A DNA stretch of 64,000 bases from Microvirga aerophila (GTDB lineage: Bacteria > Pseudomonadota > Alphaproteobacteria > Rhizobiales > Beijerinckiaceae). The notes under the pieces are model-generated. The model saw only the letters and a program-made list of their open reading frames with translations. It was not told the origin of the DNA and made no database searches. The stretch spans positions 186,001-250,000 of the forward strand of contig NZ_QOIO01000001.1 in assembly GCF_003332305.1 (NCBI RefSeq), read 5' to 3'. The translations under genes were made by a program, and so were the position numbers. Numbering within the stretch: the stretch's first letter is position 1; each line of letters starts with the position of its first letter. Of the stretch, positions 52,046 through 62,898 are shown in pieces.

Positions 52046-53389
52046 CTAGAGGCCAAAGGGGTAGGTTTCCGGCATTCCCTGTCCGTGCGCCCTTGTCAGC
52101 GGCGTCACCGCCTTGGTTTCCTCGAACCACACGAAGGCGTCGAACTGGTCGGCCATGACAGCCTCGAAGTAGTGGCTGTAGAGCTCGGTGTCCGGCCGGT
52201 AGATGACCCCGATGGCCCGCTCCAGCCGCGGCCGCGCGAGGGCGTCCTTCAACCCGTGCTGGCCGGTTTGCCGCCAATCCGTCAGGAAGCAGCCCAGGCC
52301 CGTGTCGCGGAAGATGCGCTCATGGCTGTCGGGCCGGGCCGGGAGAACCGTCTTGACCTCCATATGCCCGTCCCAGTCGGTGGCGGCCGCCACCGTGCCC
52401 CGATCCGTGCCGAACCCGATGAGGACCGCATCGTCCTGGTAGGCTTTGCGGCAGAGCTCCCCGATGTTCCACTCGCCCTGCCAGCCCATGGCCGTGGCAG
52501 CGGCATTGCCGATATGGGAGTTGTGCGCCCAGACCACGGCCTTGGCGTTGTCTCGTCTGGCCAGGAGACTCTGAAGGGTGTCGAACATGTGCCGGTCGCG
52601 CAGGTTCCAGGACTCAGTCGAGCCCTCGTACATGATCCGGTAGTAATGCGCCGCCGAGTGCACGATCTTGGCATTCTGGACGGCGTCGAAAAAGGCTTCG
52701 CCCCCGTCCGCCTGCAGGTATTCAATCCTCCGATCGAGGATTTCCTGAAGCTGGGTCAGCAGGGCCTCGTCGCAGGGCCGCTTCCGGCCGGTCATGACGG
52801 CGCGGCCATATTGGGCCGGATCGGACTGCCAGGGGCTGAGGCAGCCATAGCGCCCCCTCGCGTCCCCGGCAGCGTCCGGGTCAACCTTATCGAGATATTC
52901 GAGGACCGCCCGGATGGAGGAATTGAGACTGTAGACGTCCAGCCCTCGGAACTCGACGCGCTGATCCTCCTTCAGGTCCCTGTTGCGGTCGCGTATCCAG
53001 TTGACGAAATCGGCCACCTCCTCGTTGCGCCACATCCAGATGGGAAAGCGCTCGAAGGCCACGTCATCCCCGTCCGGAACGGGCCTGTGCCGCACATAGG
53101 CGTCGATACGAGCCGCGTCCGGCCAGTCAGCTTCCACAGCCACGATGTTGAAGCCATGTTCCATGATCAGACGCTGTGTGATAGCGGCCCGGGCCCGGTA
53201 GAACTCGGAGGTCCCATGGGTCGCCTCACCGAGAAGCACCACCTTGGCGTCCGCGAAGCGATCGAACAACGCCCCAAAGGCCTGTCCCTCAGAGATCGGC
53301 GGCAGCTCCTCGCCCTGATCGCGGACGATCTGAACGGCTTCCCTGATCGTGGCGTCGCTCTCGCCCTGCTTCCAGGACAATCTGGCCAT
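52046..53389 (-). CDS. Erythromycin esterase family protein
   Basis: 447-residue soluble protein of the Ere superfamily. LLGEATHGTSEFYRARAAI (about 51-69) is the family hallmark with the catalytic Glu and His; VAVEADWPDAARIDAYVR and AVVWAHNSHIGNA are also typical. Members with proven macrolide esterase activity are few, and most chromosomal copies in alphaproteobacteria have no known substrate; a role in antibiotic resistance should not be assumed. An exact EcfG-type promoter lies 52 bases ahead of the ATG. Confidence 0.9.
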   Translation of the reverse strand: MARLSWKQGESDATIREAVQIVRDQGEELPPISEGQAFGALFDRFADAKVVLLGEATHGTSEFYRARAAITQRLIMEHGFNIVAVEADWPDAARIDAYVRHRPVPDGDDVAFERFPIWMWRNEEVADFVNWIRDRNRDLKEDQRVEFRGLDVYSLNSSIRAVLEYLDKVDPDAAGDARGRYGCLSPWQSDPAQYGRAVMTGRKRPCDEALLTQLQEILDRRIEYLQADGGEAFFDAVQNAKIVHSAAHYYRIMYEGSTESWNLRDRHMFDTLQSLLARRDNAKAVVWAHNSHIGNAAATAMGWQGEWNIGELCRKAYQDDAVLIGFGTDRGTVAAATDWDGHMEVKTVLPARPDSHERIFRDTGLGCFLTDWRQTGQHGLKDALARPRLERAIGVIYRPDTELYSHYFEAVMADQFDAFVWFEETKAVTPLTRAHGQGMPETYPFGL

Positions 53390-53440
53390 GGCTGCACCTC
53401 TTGAAGCTGAAGCCAGGGACTGCCTGGGCCTCGCCTCTCT

Positions 53441-53466
53441 AACGGCAGGCTGATTCCCCTTGTTCC
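53441..53466 (-). promoter_or_regulatory. EcfG-type general stress promoter of the erythromycin-esterase family gene
   Basis: GGAAC (53466-53462), 17 bases, CGTT (53444-53441) on the minus strand: an exact consensus match, with start at about 53433 and a 5' leader of about 45 bases. It lies between the SDR stop and the esterase gene start. Confidence 0.65.
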
Positions 53467-53470
53467 GGCC

Positions 53471-54169
53471 CTATAGGCCGCGGACGAGTCCACCATCGAC
53501 GAGAATGTTCTGACCAGTGATATAGGCCGCATCGTCCGACAGGAGGAACGCAGTTGTTTTCGCCACCTCATCGACGGTGCCGTAGCGCCCCATGGGAATG
53601 CGAGCTTTGCGGTCCGCCTTTTCCGGCAGGCTGTCGATGAAGCCCGGCAGGATGTTGTTCATACGAATGCCGACTTGGGCGTAACGGTCGGCGTACAGTT
53701 TCGTGAACGATCCCAGCGCCGCCCGGAGGCTGGCCGAGACGGGAAAATCCGCATCAGGCTCGAAAGCCGCGAAGGTCGAGATATTGACGATGGCTCCTCG
53801 GCTAGCCTTCTCCATCACAGGCGTCACGAGGCGGGCCATGCGCACCACGTTCATCAGGACGACGTCGAGACCTGCGTGCCAATCAGCATCCGGAATGGCC
53901 AGAAGATCCCCTTTGGGCGGATGGCCCGTATGATTCACGACCGCGTCGATGCGGCCATACCGGTCGAGGGTCTGGCTTACGAGCCGCTCCAGATCGGACA
54001 GTGCGGTGACGGAGCCCTGCACTGCAAGGGCCTGGGTTTCACCCGCGATCTCCTGCAAGTTGTCGGACCGGGCAAGGAGCGCAAGCTGGTACCCGCGGGC
54101 GTGCAATTCCCTGGCGATGGCTGCGCCCATGCCTTTGCTGGCTGCGGTGACGATAGCGACGGGATTCAT
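53471..54169 (-). CDS. SDR family oxidoreductase
   Basis: 232-residue short-chain dehydrogenase. The cofactor motif TAASKGMG starts at residue 8, with an Asn-His pair (VVNHTGHP) where most have NNAG, and the catalytic Tyr/Lys of the usual YxxxK is not clear: the expected stretch reads LRAALGSFTKLYADRY. The end ITGQNILVDGGLVRG is standard. Loss of the canonical catalytic Tyr suggests a divergent enzyme. I start at 54169, with GAAGG upstream; an earlier in-frame start adds 18 residues. Downstream of the M14 peptidase gene and possibly cotranscribed. Confidence 0.85.
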   Translation of the reverse strand: MNPVAIVTAASKGMGAAIARELHARGYQLALLARSDNLQEIAGETQALAVQGSVTALSDLERLVSQTLDRYGRIDAVVNHTGHPPKGDLLAIPDADWHAGLDVVLMNVVRMARLVTPVMEKASRGAIVNISTFAAFEPDADFPVSASLRAALGSFTKLYADRYAQVGIRMNNILPGFIDSLPEKADRKARIPMGRYGTVDEVAKTTAFLLSDDAAYITGQNILVDGGLVRGL

Positions 54170-54232
54170 GGGACCTTCTCTCTCTGGCTTGGCGAAGGGG
54201 CCATAGTTCGGACCGGACATCAAGTCCCGTGC

Positions 54233-55996
54233 TCAGGCCACCGCCATCATCATCTCGGCATAAGCCTCCTCGGCCGCCAGCACCGTCGTCATCTGCACCG
54301 TATGGGCAAAACGATAGGCGTCGCCGTAGATCGTTTCGTCGGGAAATTCGGTGATGAGGGTGAGCGGCGTCGAGTAACGCTCGTCCGGGCTCAGGAGACA
54401 CGGCACGTGATTGATGATCTCGTAGGGAGTGCCGCCCGAATGAATCGAGCAGATCTCCACCTGCCGCCGGTTGAACTCGGCGAGACCGGGCAGCTCTGCG
54501 AGACGCGCCGTCACGGCTTCGACAAGTGCTCTGGCTTGATGAGCCCAGGCAGAATTGTGCCGCATCACCAGGAAGAATCCCTTAGGGATCGACCACAGCT
54601 CGAATCCATGCGGGAGGTACCCAGTGAAAGGCCTCGTCCATTCATGGGCCGGATAGCCATGCAGGTTCACGTGCAGCTTTGCGCCCGACATCTCGATCGC
54701 GCTGATCCGCGCGCCCTTCTCGTAGGTTGAACTCCCCCGGTCGTATTCCAGGTCGTTCCCGAGCGAGGTGTAGCGGGCCGCATGGTGCATGTGACGGGGA
54801 TTGCCTTCGCAGAGACGTCCATGCAGGGCATATCCGTCCGGATTCTCGACGGGAATGACAGCGATGTTCGTCTCAGGATCGGCAAGCAAACGGCGGACTG
54901 CCCGCAGGGCTCCCACCGGGCCCGACGTCTCGTTGGCGTGCTGGCCTCCGCTCACGAGAACCGCCGGACGGGAACCGGGACGATAGATCCCGCGCACGGG
55001 GCGTCCTTCCCGGGAAACTCCCTCAAAAGGCTCACCAGGAAGGGCCGCCAGTTCACGATGGATCTGCGCCAATCCAGGAGCTGCATCGGCGGCTTCGAGA
55101 TCCTGCTCCGCGCGGGCCGGATCGATCGGAGTTCCGAAAGGACGCAGTTCGACACGCACGTGCGCATCGCCTTCGTGTGCCCGGATGTCGGGCGCGATCT
55201 GGCCCGGCTGCAGGCTACGATCCTCGGGCGAGCGGCCGGACTTATGCTTGAAGAATTCCAGGAGCGAGAAATAGAAATCCTCGTGCAGCGCCTCCCGCGT
55301 GCTCATGACCTCGTCGTCATACGCGAGAGGGCGCTCGATGCCGGGAATCTGGACATTGATGGCGAGCGTTTCCGCGTAGGGCTCTTCGGACGGCCATTCA
55401 TGGGCCGCTACCGCATGCATGACCGTATGGAAGACGGCTTCGGCTTCGGTCTCGAGCCCCTCGTCGATATCAGGCGCGCCATGGGGCCGGTTGGATACCT
55501 TCAGCCAACCGGTCGGCGTCAGATCGACCTGTTCCAGATGGCCGACACGGAGGCGGTTCGGCGCGACGACCTCATGTTTTTCCAAGCGGCCATCCTGGTA
55601 TTCGACGACCACCTGATAAATCAGGTTTGCTTCGCCAGGCTCGAAATGAATTGCGACGCCGTCGAGCAGCGCTGCCAGCGGATAGGCCTCTGACAGAAAT
55701 CGCTTCGGATCCGCTTCCACATGCACCGGATAACGGATCGTTGCGCGCTTCAATCCGGCAGTATCGATCTCTTCCAGGAACGCATGAACCAACGGCTTGT
55801 AAGCGCTCCGCAGCCGCGCCTTGACGCCGCCCTGGGACAGCACCTGCTCGGCACTGCGCCTTGCGGCCTCATCCTCGAAAAGCCAGGCCTCCAGCTGCGC
55901 TCCCTGATGTTCCCCGGTGGCCCAGGCATGCACAAGGGTATCGATGGTCCGAGGGATGCGCTCGTCGAGAAGAGCGGTCATTTCAGTATTTGACAT
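54233..55996 (-). CDS. M14 family zinc carboxypeptidase-like protein
   Basis: 587-residue protein. The C-terminal half holds a zinc carboxypeptidase domain with HANE (His and Glu ligands) in VSGGQHANETSGPVGALRAVRRLL, PVENPDGYALHGRL, and the third His in KLHVNLHGYPAHEW; the Glu near the end, TEFPDE, could be the catalytic one. The N-terminal 300 residues are not a family I recognise. No signal peptide is seen, so it is probably cytosolic. It lies 125 bases downstream of a dipeptide-type ABC ATPase, so hydrolysis of imported peptides is plausible. Start chosen at 55996; the ribosome-binding site is weak. Confidence 0.85.
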   Translation of the reverse strand: MSNTEMTALLDERIPRTIDTLVHAWATGEHQGAQLEAWLFEDEAARRSAEQVLSQGGVKARLRSAYKPLVHAFLEEIDTAGLKRATIRYPVHVEADPKRFLSEAYPLAALLDGVAIHFEPGEANLIYQVVVEYQDGRLEKHEVVAPNRLRVGHLEQVDLTPTGWLKVSNRPHGAPDIDEGLETEAEAVFHTVMHAVAAHEWPSEEPYAETLAINVQIPGIERPLAYDDEVMSTREALHEDFYFSLLEFFKHKSGRSPEDRSLQPGQIAPDIRAHEGDAHVRVELRPFGTPIDPARAEQDLEAADAAPGLAQIHRELAALPGEPFEGVSREGRPVRGIYRPGSRPAVLVSGGQHANETSGPVGALRAVRRLLADPETNIAVIPVENPDGYALHGRLCEGNPRHMHHAARYTSLGNDLEYDRGSSTYEKGARISAIEMSGAKLHVNLHGYPAHEWTRPFTGYLPHGFELWSIPKGFFLVMRHNSAWAHQARALVEAVTARLAELPGLAEFNRRQVEICSIHSGGTPYEIINHVPCLLSPDERYSTPLTLITEFPDETIYGDAYRFAHTVQMTTVLAAEEAYAEMMMAVA

Positions 55997-56121
55997 GTGG
56001 TGTCCGGAAGATCGCGCAAGTCCTTGGGCGTCACCACCATAATGCATTGCCGCGGCAGCATATCAGCTCAGGGCATTCAAGGTTCGTGAGAACTTCATCT
56101 GCTGCTTCCCGTGCACAGGGT

Positions 56122-57999
<1,878 letters not shown>

Positions 58000-58020
58000 C
58001 AATCAAGAACTCATCAATAG

Positions 58021-58052
58021 GGTACCGCCCAAGGGAATATCGAAACGGTACC
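58021..58052. promoter_or_regulatory. Inverted repeat GGTACCG ahead of the ABC ATPase gene
   Basis: GGTACCG at 58021 and CGGTACC at 58046-58052, 18 bases apart, starting 22 bases upstream of the ABC gene start. Position suits an operator; read on the plus strand the repeat ends in TTTTT, so it could also be a terminator-like stem, but no plus-strand gene ends here. Confidence 0.35.
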
Positions 58053-58169
58053 TTTTTGATACCTGTCCCAAAACACAGCGAGGCAGGGCTTACGTCAAGC
58101 CTGTTGGCTCAACGTTTGGCACTATAAAGGTGCAACAGATGCCGCCATGGGAATTCTGCCAGCTTCCTG

Positions 58170-59435
58170 TCACGGCGTCACCCACTCGCCTCCGCGCATA
58201 AGGGGCTCCGCCTGCCCGCTTGCGGTGACCCCGTCCACATCGATCTGATCAGAGCCGATCATCCAGTCAATGTGAATCAGGCTGCGGTTCGAGCCACGCG
58301 CGGCGAGCTCGTCTTCGCTCATGGTCCCGCCGTTCCTGATGCACTTGCTGTAGGCTTGGCCCAGGGCGATGTGACTGGAGGCATTCTCATCGAAGAGGGT
58401 GTTGTAGAACAGAAGGCCGCTCTGGGAGATGGGCGACGAATAGGGCACGAGCGCCACCTCGCCGAGACGGCGGGCTCCCTCGTCGGTCTCCAGGACCTTG
58501 TTGAGCACGGCCTCACCGGTCCGCGCCTTGCCATCGACGATCTTGCCGCCCTCGAACCTAACCTGAATGTCCTGGATCAAGGTTCCCTGATAGGACAACG
58601 GCTTCGTGCTGGTCACATAGCCGTCGACCCTGTCCTTGTGCGGCGTGGTGAAGACCTCCTCGGTGGGAATATTAGCGTTACAGACAACGCCGTTCTTGGC
58701 CTTCGTCGATCCGCCATTCCATTCGTGGTCATCGGCGAGGCCCACGCGCAAATCCGTGCCCGGCCCACGGAAGTGGAGCGCCGCGTAGTTCTTCTCGTTC
58801 AGCATGCGGGTGCGGGTCTGCAGGCTCGCGTTATGCTCCTCCCAGCTCGCCAGCGGGTCCGGCGTGTCCGCCCGGGACGCTGCAAAGATCGCCCGCCACA
58901 GCTTGGCCACGGCGACCTCCTCCGGGTCGTTGGGGAAGACCGCCTTCGCCCATGCGGGCGTCGCGGCGGACACGATGGTCCAGTTGGTGTCGAAACCGGC
59001 AATCAGGTTCAGGGCCGGCATATAGGCCTTGGACCGGGCACGATTGGCACGCGAGACCTTTTCGGGATCTTGACCGGCAAGCAGCGAGGGATCCTCGCCT
59101 ACGATGGCCAGCCGAGCTGCGCCGTTCTTATAGGCCGTGGCCATTCCCTCGTACAGCCAAGCCGAGGCCGCATCGAAGCTCTCCTCCCGCCCATGGCGGA
59201 AGCGCATCAGCGTCGCCTCCTCGTCGGAGAAGAAGGTCGATACCAGGGAAGCGCCCGCCTTGTAGGCATGCTCGGTGATCCGGCGCACCAGGGCCACCGC
59301 CTCGAGCGGAGCGGTCATGACGACCTCCTGGCCCGGCTTCAGCCCCAGTCCGACACGCACCGCTACCTCGGCCAGACGGTCGAGAAGCACGGCGTGGGAC
59401 GTAGCCTCGGAGGGATTCCGGAATTGCTCGTTCAT
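58170..59435 (-). CDS. M29 family aminopeptidase
   Basis: 421-residue metallo-aminopeptidase of the AmpS/AmpT type. Characteristic are YKAGASLVSTFFSDEEATLMRF near the N-terminus, NANIPTEEVFTTPHKDRVDGYV in the middle and DENASSHIALGQAYSKC, HIDWMIGS near the end, which supply the Glu, His and Asp metal ligands. I start at the ATG at 59435 with a GAGAG upstream; further in-frame starts to 59528 would lengthen it without homology. It is upstream of the ABC ATPase and M14 genes on the same strand. Confidence 0.93.
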   Translation of the reverse strand: MNEQFRNPSEATSHAVLLDRLAEVAVRVGLGLKPGQEVVMTAPLEAVALVRRITEHAYKAGASLVSTFFSDEEATLMRFRHGREESFDAASAWLYEGMATAYKNGAARLAIVGEDPSLLAGQDPEKVSRANRARSKAYMPALNLIAGFDTNWTIVSAATPAWAKAVFPNDPEEVAVAKLWRAIFAASRADTPDPLASWEEHNASLQTRTRMLNEKNYAALHFRGPGTDLRVGLADDHEWNGGSTKAKNGVVCNANIPTEEVFTTPHKDRVDGYVTSTKPLSYQGTLIQDIQVRFEGGKIVDGKARTGEAVLNKVLETDEGARRLGEVALVPYSSPISQSGLLFYNTLFDENASSHIALGQAYSKCIRNGGTMSEDELAARGSNRSLIHIDWMIGSDQIDVDGVTASGQAEPLMRGGEWVTP

Positions 59436-59593
59436 GTTCGCATCTCTCGAAAAATCATTCATGGGATTGAGCGCAAAGCTACACACCCGGTCTCGGGGTG
59501 CAACCCTCGCAAGAGGTTTTTCGCCCATTCACTCCTGGCACTCCTGGCGCATCGGCGGAGCCGAAAGCCCGGGCCGCCTTTCCGCACGATGCT

Positions 59594-60688
59594 CTAGCAG
59601 GTGCCGCCGAAGGTCTGCTGATCGAAGGCCACGCTCTTGATGATGGCATGAACCTCCGATCCGGGCGTCAGCCCCAATCCCTCGACGGATTTTCGCGTCA
59701 CGCGGGCGACTATGATGTCCCCGGCGCAATCGACCGTGACATCCACGCTCGACGCATCCGGTTCGTCGATCGAGGAAACCGTTCCGCGCAGCACATTCAG
59801 GGCGCTGATCGTCTCCGGCGGGTTCAAGGACAGGATGATGTCCCGTGCCCGAAGGCGCACACGCAAAGGGGCGCCAATAGGAAGATCGAGACGCGGAACC
59901 GACAATGGACCTGCCCTCACCTCCAGAACCGTCAATCCGTACTCGTCCTCGTGCCGCAACACCCGCGTGTCGAGCAAAGCCCCGGCCTCGGTCGGGCCGG
60001 TTTGGGGCAAGAGGCTGGTATGGCGCAGAACGTCTCCGGCACGTCCCGATGCGGTGACCCGCCCGTCGGAGAGGACCACGACGGCGGTTGCCAGACGAGC
60101 GATCTCGGCCACCGAGTGGCTGACGAGGATGATCGGAATCCCGCCCTCGTCCCGCAGCCGCTCGATATAGGGGTAGATCTCGGCCTTTCTCGCGTCGTCC
60201 AGAGACGCAAGGGGCTCGTCCATCAACAGGAGCTGAGGATCGGCAAGGAGAGCCCGCCCGATGGCGACCCGCTGCTTTTCCCCGCCTGAGAGGGTCGAGG
60301 GTCGCCTGGTCAGCAGGTGTTCGATGCCGAGAAGCCCAACGACGGCTTCAAAGCTTGCAATGCGCTCACGCCTGGGCGTGAACCAGCGGCCGAACAGGAG
60401 GTTCTGCCGCACATTCAGATGGGGAAAGAGGCGCCCCTCCTGGAAGACATAGCCGACGCGCCGGCGATGCGGTGGGATCAGGATGCCCTGATCGGTGTCG
60501 ACGAGGGTTCGGCCGTTTGCCACGATCCGCCCCTTGGTTGGATGGATCAGCCCGCCGATCAGGTTGACGAGGGTGGTCTTGCCCGAGCCCGATGAGCCAA
60601 ACAACGCCGTCAGGCGCTCCTCGGAGCGAAACCGGGCATCGAGGGCGAACGAACCCTGCTTGTGGCGGATGTCGACCTCGATGCTCAT
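59594..60688 (-). CDS. modC: Molybdate ABC transporter ATPase ModC
   Basis: 364-residue ATPase of the molybdate importer. Walker A GSSGSGKTT at 31-39, signature LSGGEKQRVAIGRALL, Walker B LLLMDEPLASLDDARK. The C-terminal TOBE/Mop-type domain (about 285-360, ISALNVLRGTVSSIDEPD) binds molybdate and distinguishes it from other transporters. ATG at 60688 shares one base with the modB stop (TGATG). Confidence 0.95.
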   Translation of the reverse strand: MSIEVDIRHKQGSFALDARFRSEERLTALFGSSGSGKTTLVNLIGGLIHPTKGRIVANGRTLVDTDQGILIPPHRRRVGYVFQEGRLFPHLNVRQNLLFGRWFTPRRERIASFEAVVGLLGIEHLLTRRPSTLSGGEKQRVAIGRALLADPQLLLMDEPLASLDDARKAEIYPYIERLRDEGGIPIILVSHSVAEIARLATAVVVLSDGRVTASGRAGDVLRHTSLLPQTGPTEAGALLDTRVLRHEDEYGLTVLEVRAGPLSVPRLDLPIGAPLRVRLRARDIILSLNPPETISALNVLRGTVSSIDEPDASSVDVTVDCAGDIIVARVTRKSVEGLGLTPGSEVHAIIKSVAFDQQTFGGTC

Positions 60689-61383
60689 CAGGCCAAAAGC
60701 CTCCGCCGCACCCGCCGCGCCAGCCACTCTGAAATCCAGAGCGCGCCGATCGAAATGATCACCGACACCAGGGTCAAGCGTAGGGCTCCTCCCTCGCCTC
60801 CTGGCACTTGGGTCAGGGTGTAGATGGCAGACGGAATGGTCTGCGTCTCGCCCGGGATGTTGGACACGAACGTGATGGTCGCCCCGAACTCACCCATGGC
60901 CTTGGCGAAACACAGGATCATGCCGACGACGATCCCCGGCAGGATCAGCGGCAAGGTCACCACGAAGAAGACCCAGACGGGACCGGCCCCCAGCGTACCG
61001 GCTGCATCCTCAAGCTTGTGATCCACCGCCTCGACAGACAGGCGGATCGCCCGCACGAGCAGGGGAAACCCCATGATGGCGCAGGCCAGAGCGGCGCCCG
61101 TCCATCGGAACGAGAAGACGATTCCGAACTCCTCGGACAGAAAGGATCCGACAGGGCCGCGCCGCCCGAAGCTCAGCAGCAGCGCGTAGCCCACGACGAC
61201 CGGCGGCAGGACCAGGGGCAGGTGGACAAGGACGTCGAGCGCCTGCCGGCCCCAGAAGCGTCCCCGTTCCAGCAGCAACGCAACGGCGATGCCGGGGATG
61301 AGGCTTGCGGCCATGGCGGTCAGGGCCACTTTGAGGCTGAGCCAGACCGCAATCCACTCCTCGGGGGAAAGCCAGTCGCTCAC
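60688..61383 (-). CDS. modB: Molybdate ABC transporter permease ModB
   Basis: 231-residue inner-membrane subunit with about five helices. The EAA loop lies in LEDAAGTLGAGPVWVFFVVTLPLILPG, the ATPase contact site of binding-protein-dependent permeases. It overlaps modA by four bases (ATGA) and modC by one. Confidence 0.95.
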   Translation of the reverse strand: MSDWLSPEEWIAVWLSLKVALTAMAASLIPGIAVALLLERGRFWGRQALDVLVHLPLVLPPVVVGYALLLSFGRRGPVGSFLSEEFGIVFSFRWTGAALACAIMGFPLLVRAIRLSVEAVDHKLEDAAGTLGAGPVWVFFVVTLPLILPGIVVGMILCFAKAMGEFGATITFVSNIPGETQTIPSAIYTLTQVPGGEGGALRLTLVSVIISIGALWISEWLARRVRRRLLA

Positions 61384-62195
61384 GAACCGGTTGCCGGCTT
61401 GTTGATGACGGTGAAACCTTGAGCCTCGAACAAGCTCCGCGCTTTACCCGAGCGCAGATAATCGAGAAATGCCTGCGCGTCCGGCTTGTTTGAATCCACC
61501 ATCAGCGCCACCGGATACACGATAGGTTCATGACTCCCGTCCGGAAAGGTTCCGAGGATTTTGACATTCGGGTCCGAGACGGCGTCGGTCCGATAGACGA
61601 TGCCCAGGGGGGCTTCCGCGCGCGACACGAGGAGCAAGGCGGCACGAACACTCTCGGCCTGCGCGACCCTGTCCTTCACGGCGTTCCAAGCTCCGAGCTT
61701 CTCCAGAGCCGCCTTGCCGTACTTGCCGGCCGGGACAGCCTCCACATTGGCCATCGCGAGACGCCCAGAGCCCAAGACGCCGGCGAGATCGAGGCCGGGC
61801 TGAACCGAAACTTGTACGGCCGAATCCTTGGGTGCAACCAGAACCAGCGTGTTGCCGAGCAGGTGCACACGGGTCTCGGGCCTGATGAGTTTCTTGGAAG
61901 CCGCGTAATCCATCCATTCGAGATCGGCTGAAAAGAAGATATCGGCCGGCGCGCCTGCCTCGATCTGCTTAGCGAGGGCATTGGTCGCCGCATAGGATAT
62001 CACGGCCTTTCGTTCCGACCCGCGGGACCAGGCCGCGTTGATATCATCCAGGGCGTTCTTGAGACTTGCCGCCGCGAAGATTACCACGCCGCCGGACTGG
62101 GCCGACGCCCCAGACGCAACAGCCCAGAGGCCAAGAGCAAGCGCGAAGGCCGAGGCCCGAAATGGATTGGTCCAGCTGCGACGCGCCCGCCTCAT
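61380..62195 (-). CDS. modA: Molybdate-binding protein ModA
   Basis: 271-residue periplasmic binding protein. A long signal peptide with RRARRSWTNPFRASAFALALG precedes the mature start GGVVIFAAASLKNALDDI, the ModA hallmark that binds the oxyanion through Ser and backbone amides. ATG at 62195 with GGAGG five bases ahead. The ribosome-binding site touches the 3' arm of a strong hairpin (62202-62228), which could limit translation. Confidence 0.94.
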   Translation of the reverse strand: MRRARRSWTNPFRASAFALALGLWAVASGASAQSGGVVIFAAASLKNALDDINAAWSRGSERKAVISYAATNALAKQIEAGAPADIFFSADLEWMDYAASKKLIRPETRVHLLGNTLVLVAPKDSAVQVSVQPGLDLAGVLGSGRLAMANVEAVPAGKYGKAALEKLGAWNAVKDRVAQAESVRAALLLVSRAEAPLGIVYRTDAVSDPNVKILGTFPDGSHEPIVYPVALMVDSNKPDAQAFLDYLRSGKARSLFEAQGFTVINKPATGS

Positions 62196-62201
62196 ATTCT
62201 C

Positions 62202-62228
62202 CTCCCATGGGGGCCGCCCCCATGGGAG
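62202..62228. promoter_or_regulatory. Strong hairpin overlapping the modA ribosome-binding site
   Basis: Perfect 12-bp inverted repeat CTCCCATGGGGG / CCCCCATGGGAG with a three-base loop, 7 bases ahead of the modA ATG. In the mRNA its 3' arm contains the GGGAG of the modA ribosome-binding site. No T-run follows, so it is a weak terminator or a translational control element between msrQ and modA. Confidence 0.6.
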
Positions 62229-62253
62229 CATCCTAATGAACCCGGCAAAGCCT

Positions 62254-62898
62254 TCAAGCAGGGCGTCTTCTGGGAGAGGGCTTCTTCGTGAACGAACGCG
62301 CGAGCCGATAGCCCAGAAGCGCCATCACGATGGCTGCATAGACCAGAGGCTCCAAGGGCCAGGACTTCACCACCAGCACGAAATGCAGCACGGCCCCGAT
62401 GGCTGCCGCGTAGACGAGGCGATGCAACCGCGCCCATGCCTGGCCGCCGAGACGCTTGATGGCGGCATTGTTCGACGTGAGGGCCAGCGGAGTCAGGATG
62501 ATGAAGGTCGCCATTCCGATGGTGATGTAGGGACGCTTAATGATGTCCGCTCCAATCGCCGCCAGGTCGAGCCCCTGATCGAGCACGAGATAGATCAGCA
62601 GGTGCAGGGCCGCATAATAGAAGGCGAGCAATCCGAGCGCTCGGCGGTAGCGCAGGAGGTTGACGCTGAAGAGCTGTCGAAGCGGCGTGACCGTGAGGCT
62701 GGCGATCAGGAAGCGCAAGGCCCATAGGCCGAGCGCCTGTTCCAGATAGCGCATGGGGTCTGCGCCGAGACGGTCGTTGACGCCCTCGTAGAACAGCCAC
62801 ACGGCTGGGACGAACCCCACGATGTACACGGCGATCTTAGGGATCTGAGGCACGCTAAAGCCGCGCTTGGCCCCTCCGGTCGATGCTTGTCCGGCCAT
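62254..62898 (-). CDS. msrQ: Heme-binding membrane subunit MsrQ
   Basis: 214-residue inner-membrane b-type cytochrome with six helices that passes electrons from the quinone pool to MsrP. Typical are YLEQALGLWALRFLIASLTVTPLRQ and YIGFV-like early helix (VGFVPAVWLFYEG), RRALGLLAFYYAALHLLIYLVLDQG with heme His, and LHRLVYAAAIGAVLHFVLVVKS. It shares one base with the msrP stop (TGATG). Confidence 0.95.
   Translation of the reverse strand: MAGQASTGGAKRGFSVPQIPKIAVYIVGFVPAVWLFYEGVNDRLGADPMRYLEQALGLWALRFLIASLTVTPLRQLFSVNLLRYRRALGLLAFYYAALHLLIYLVLDQGLDLAAIGADIIKRPYITIGMATFIILTPLALTSNNAAIKRLGGQAWARLHRLVYAAAIGAVLHFVLVVKSWPLEPLVYAAIVMALLGYRLARSFTKKPSPRRRPA

Noticed and set aside
52046..53389. Macrolide resistance gene
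   Set aside because: The family name invites it, but most chromosomal members have no shown macrolide activity and the context is general stress control.
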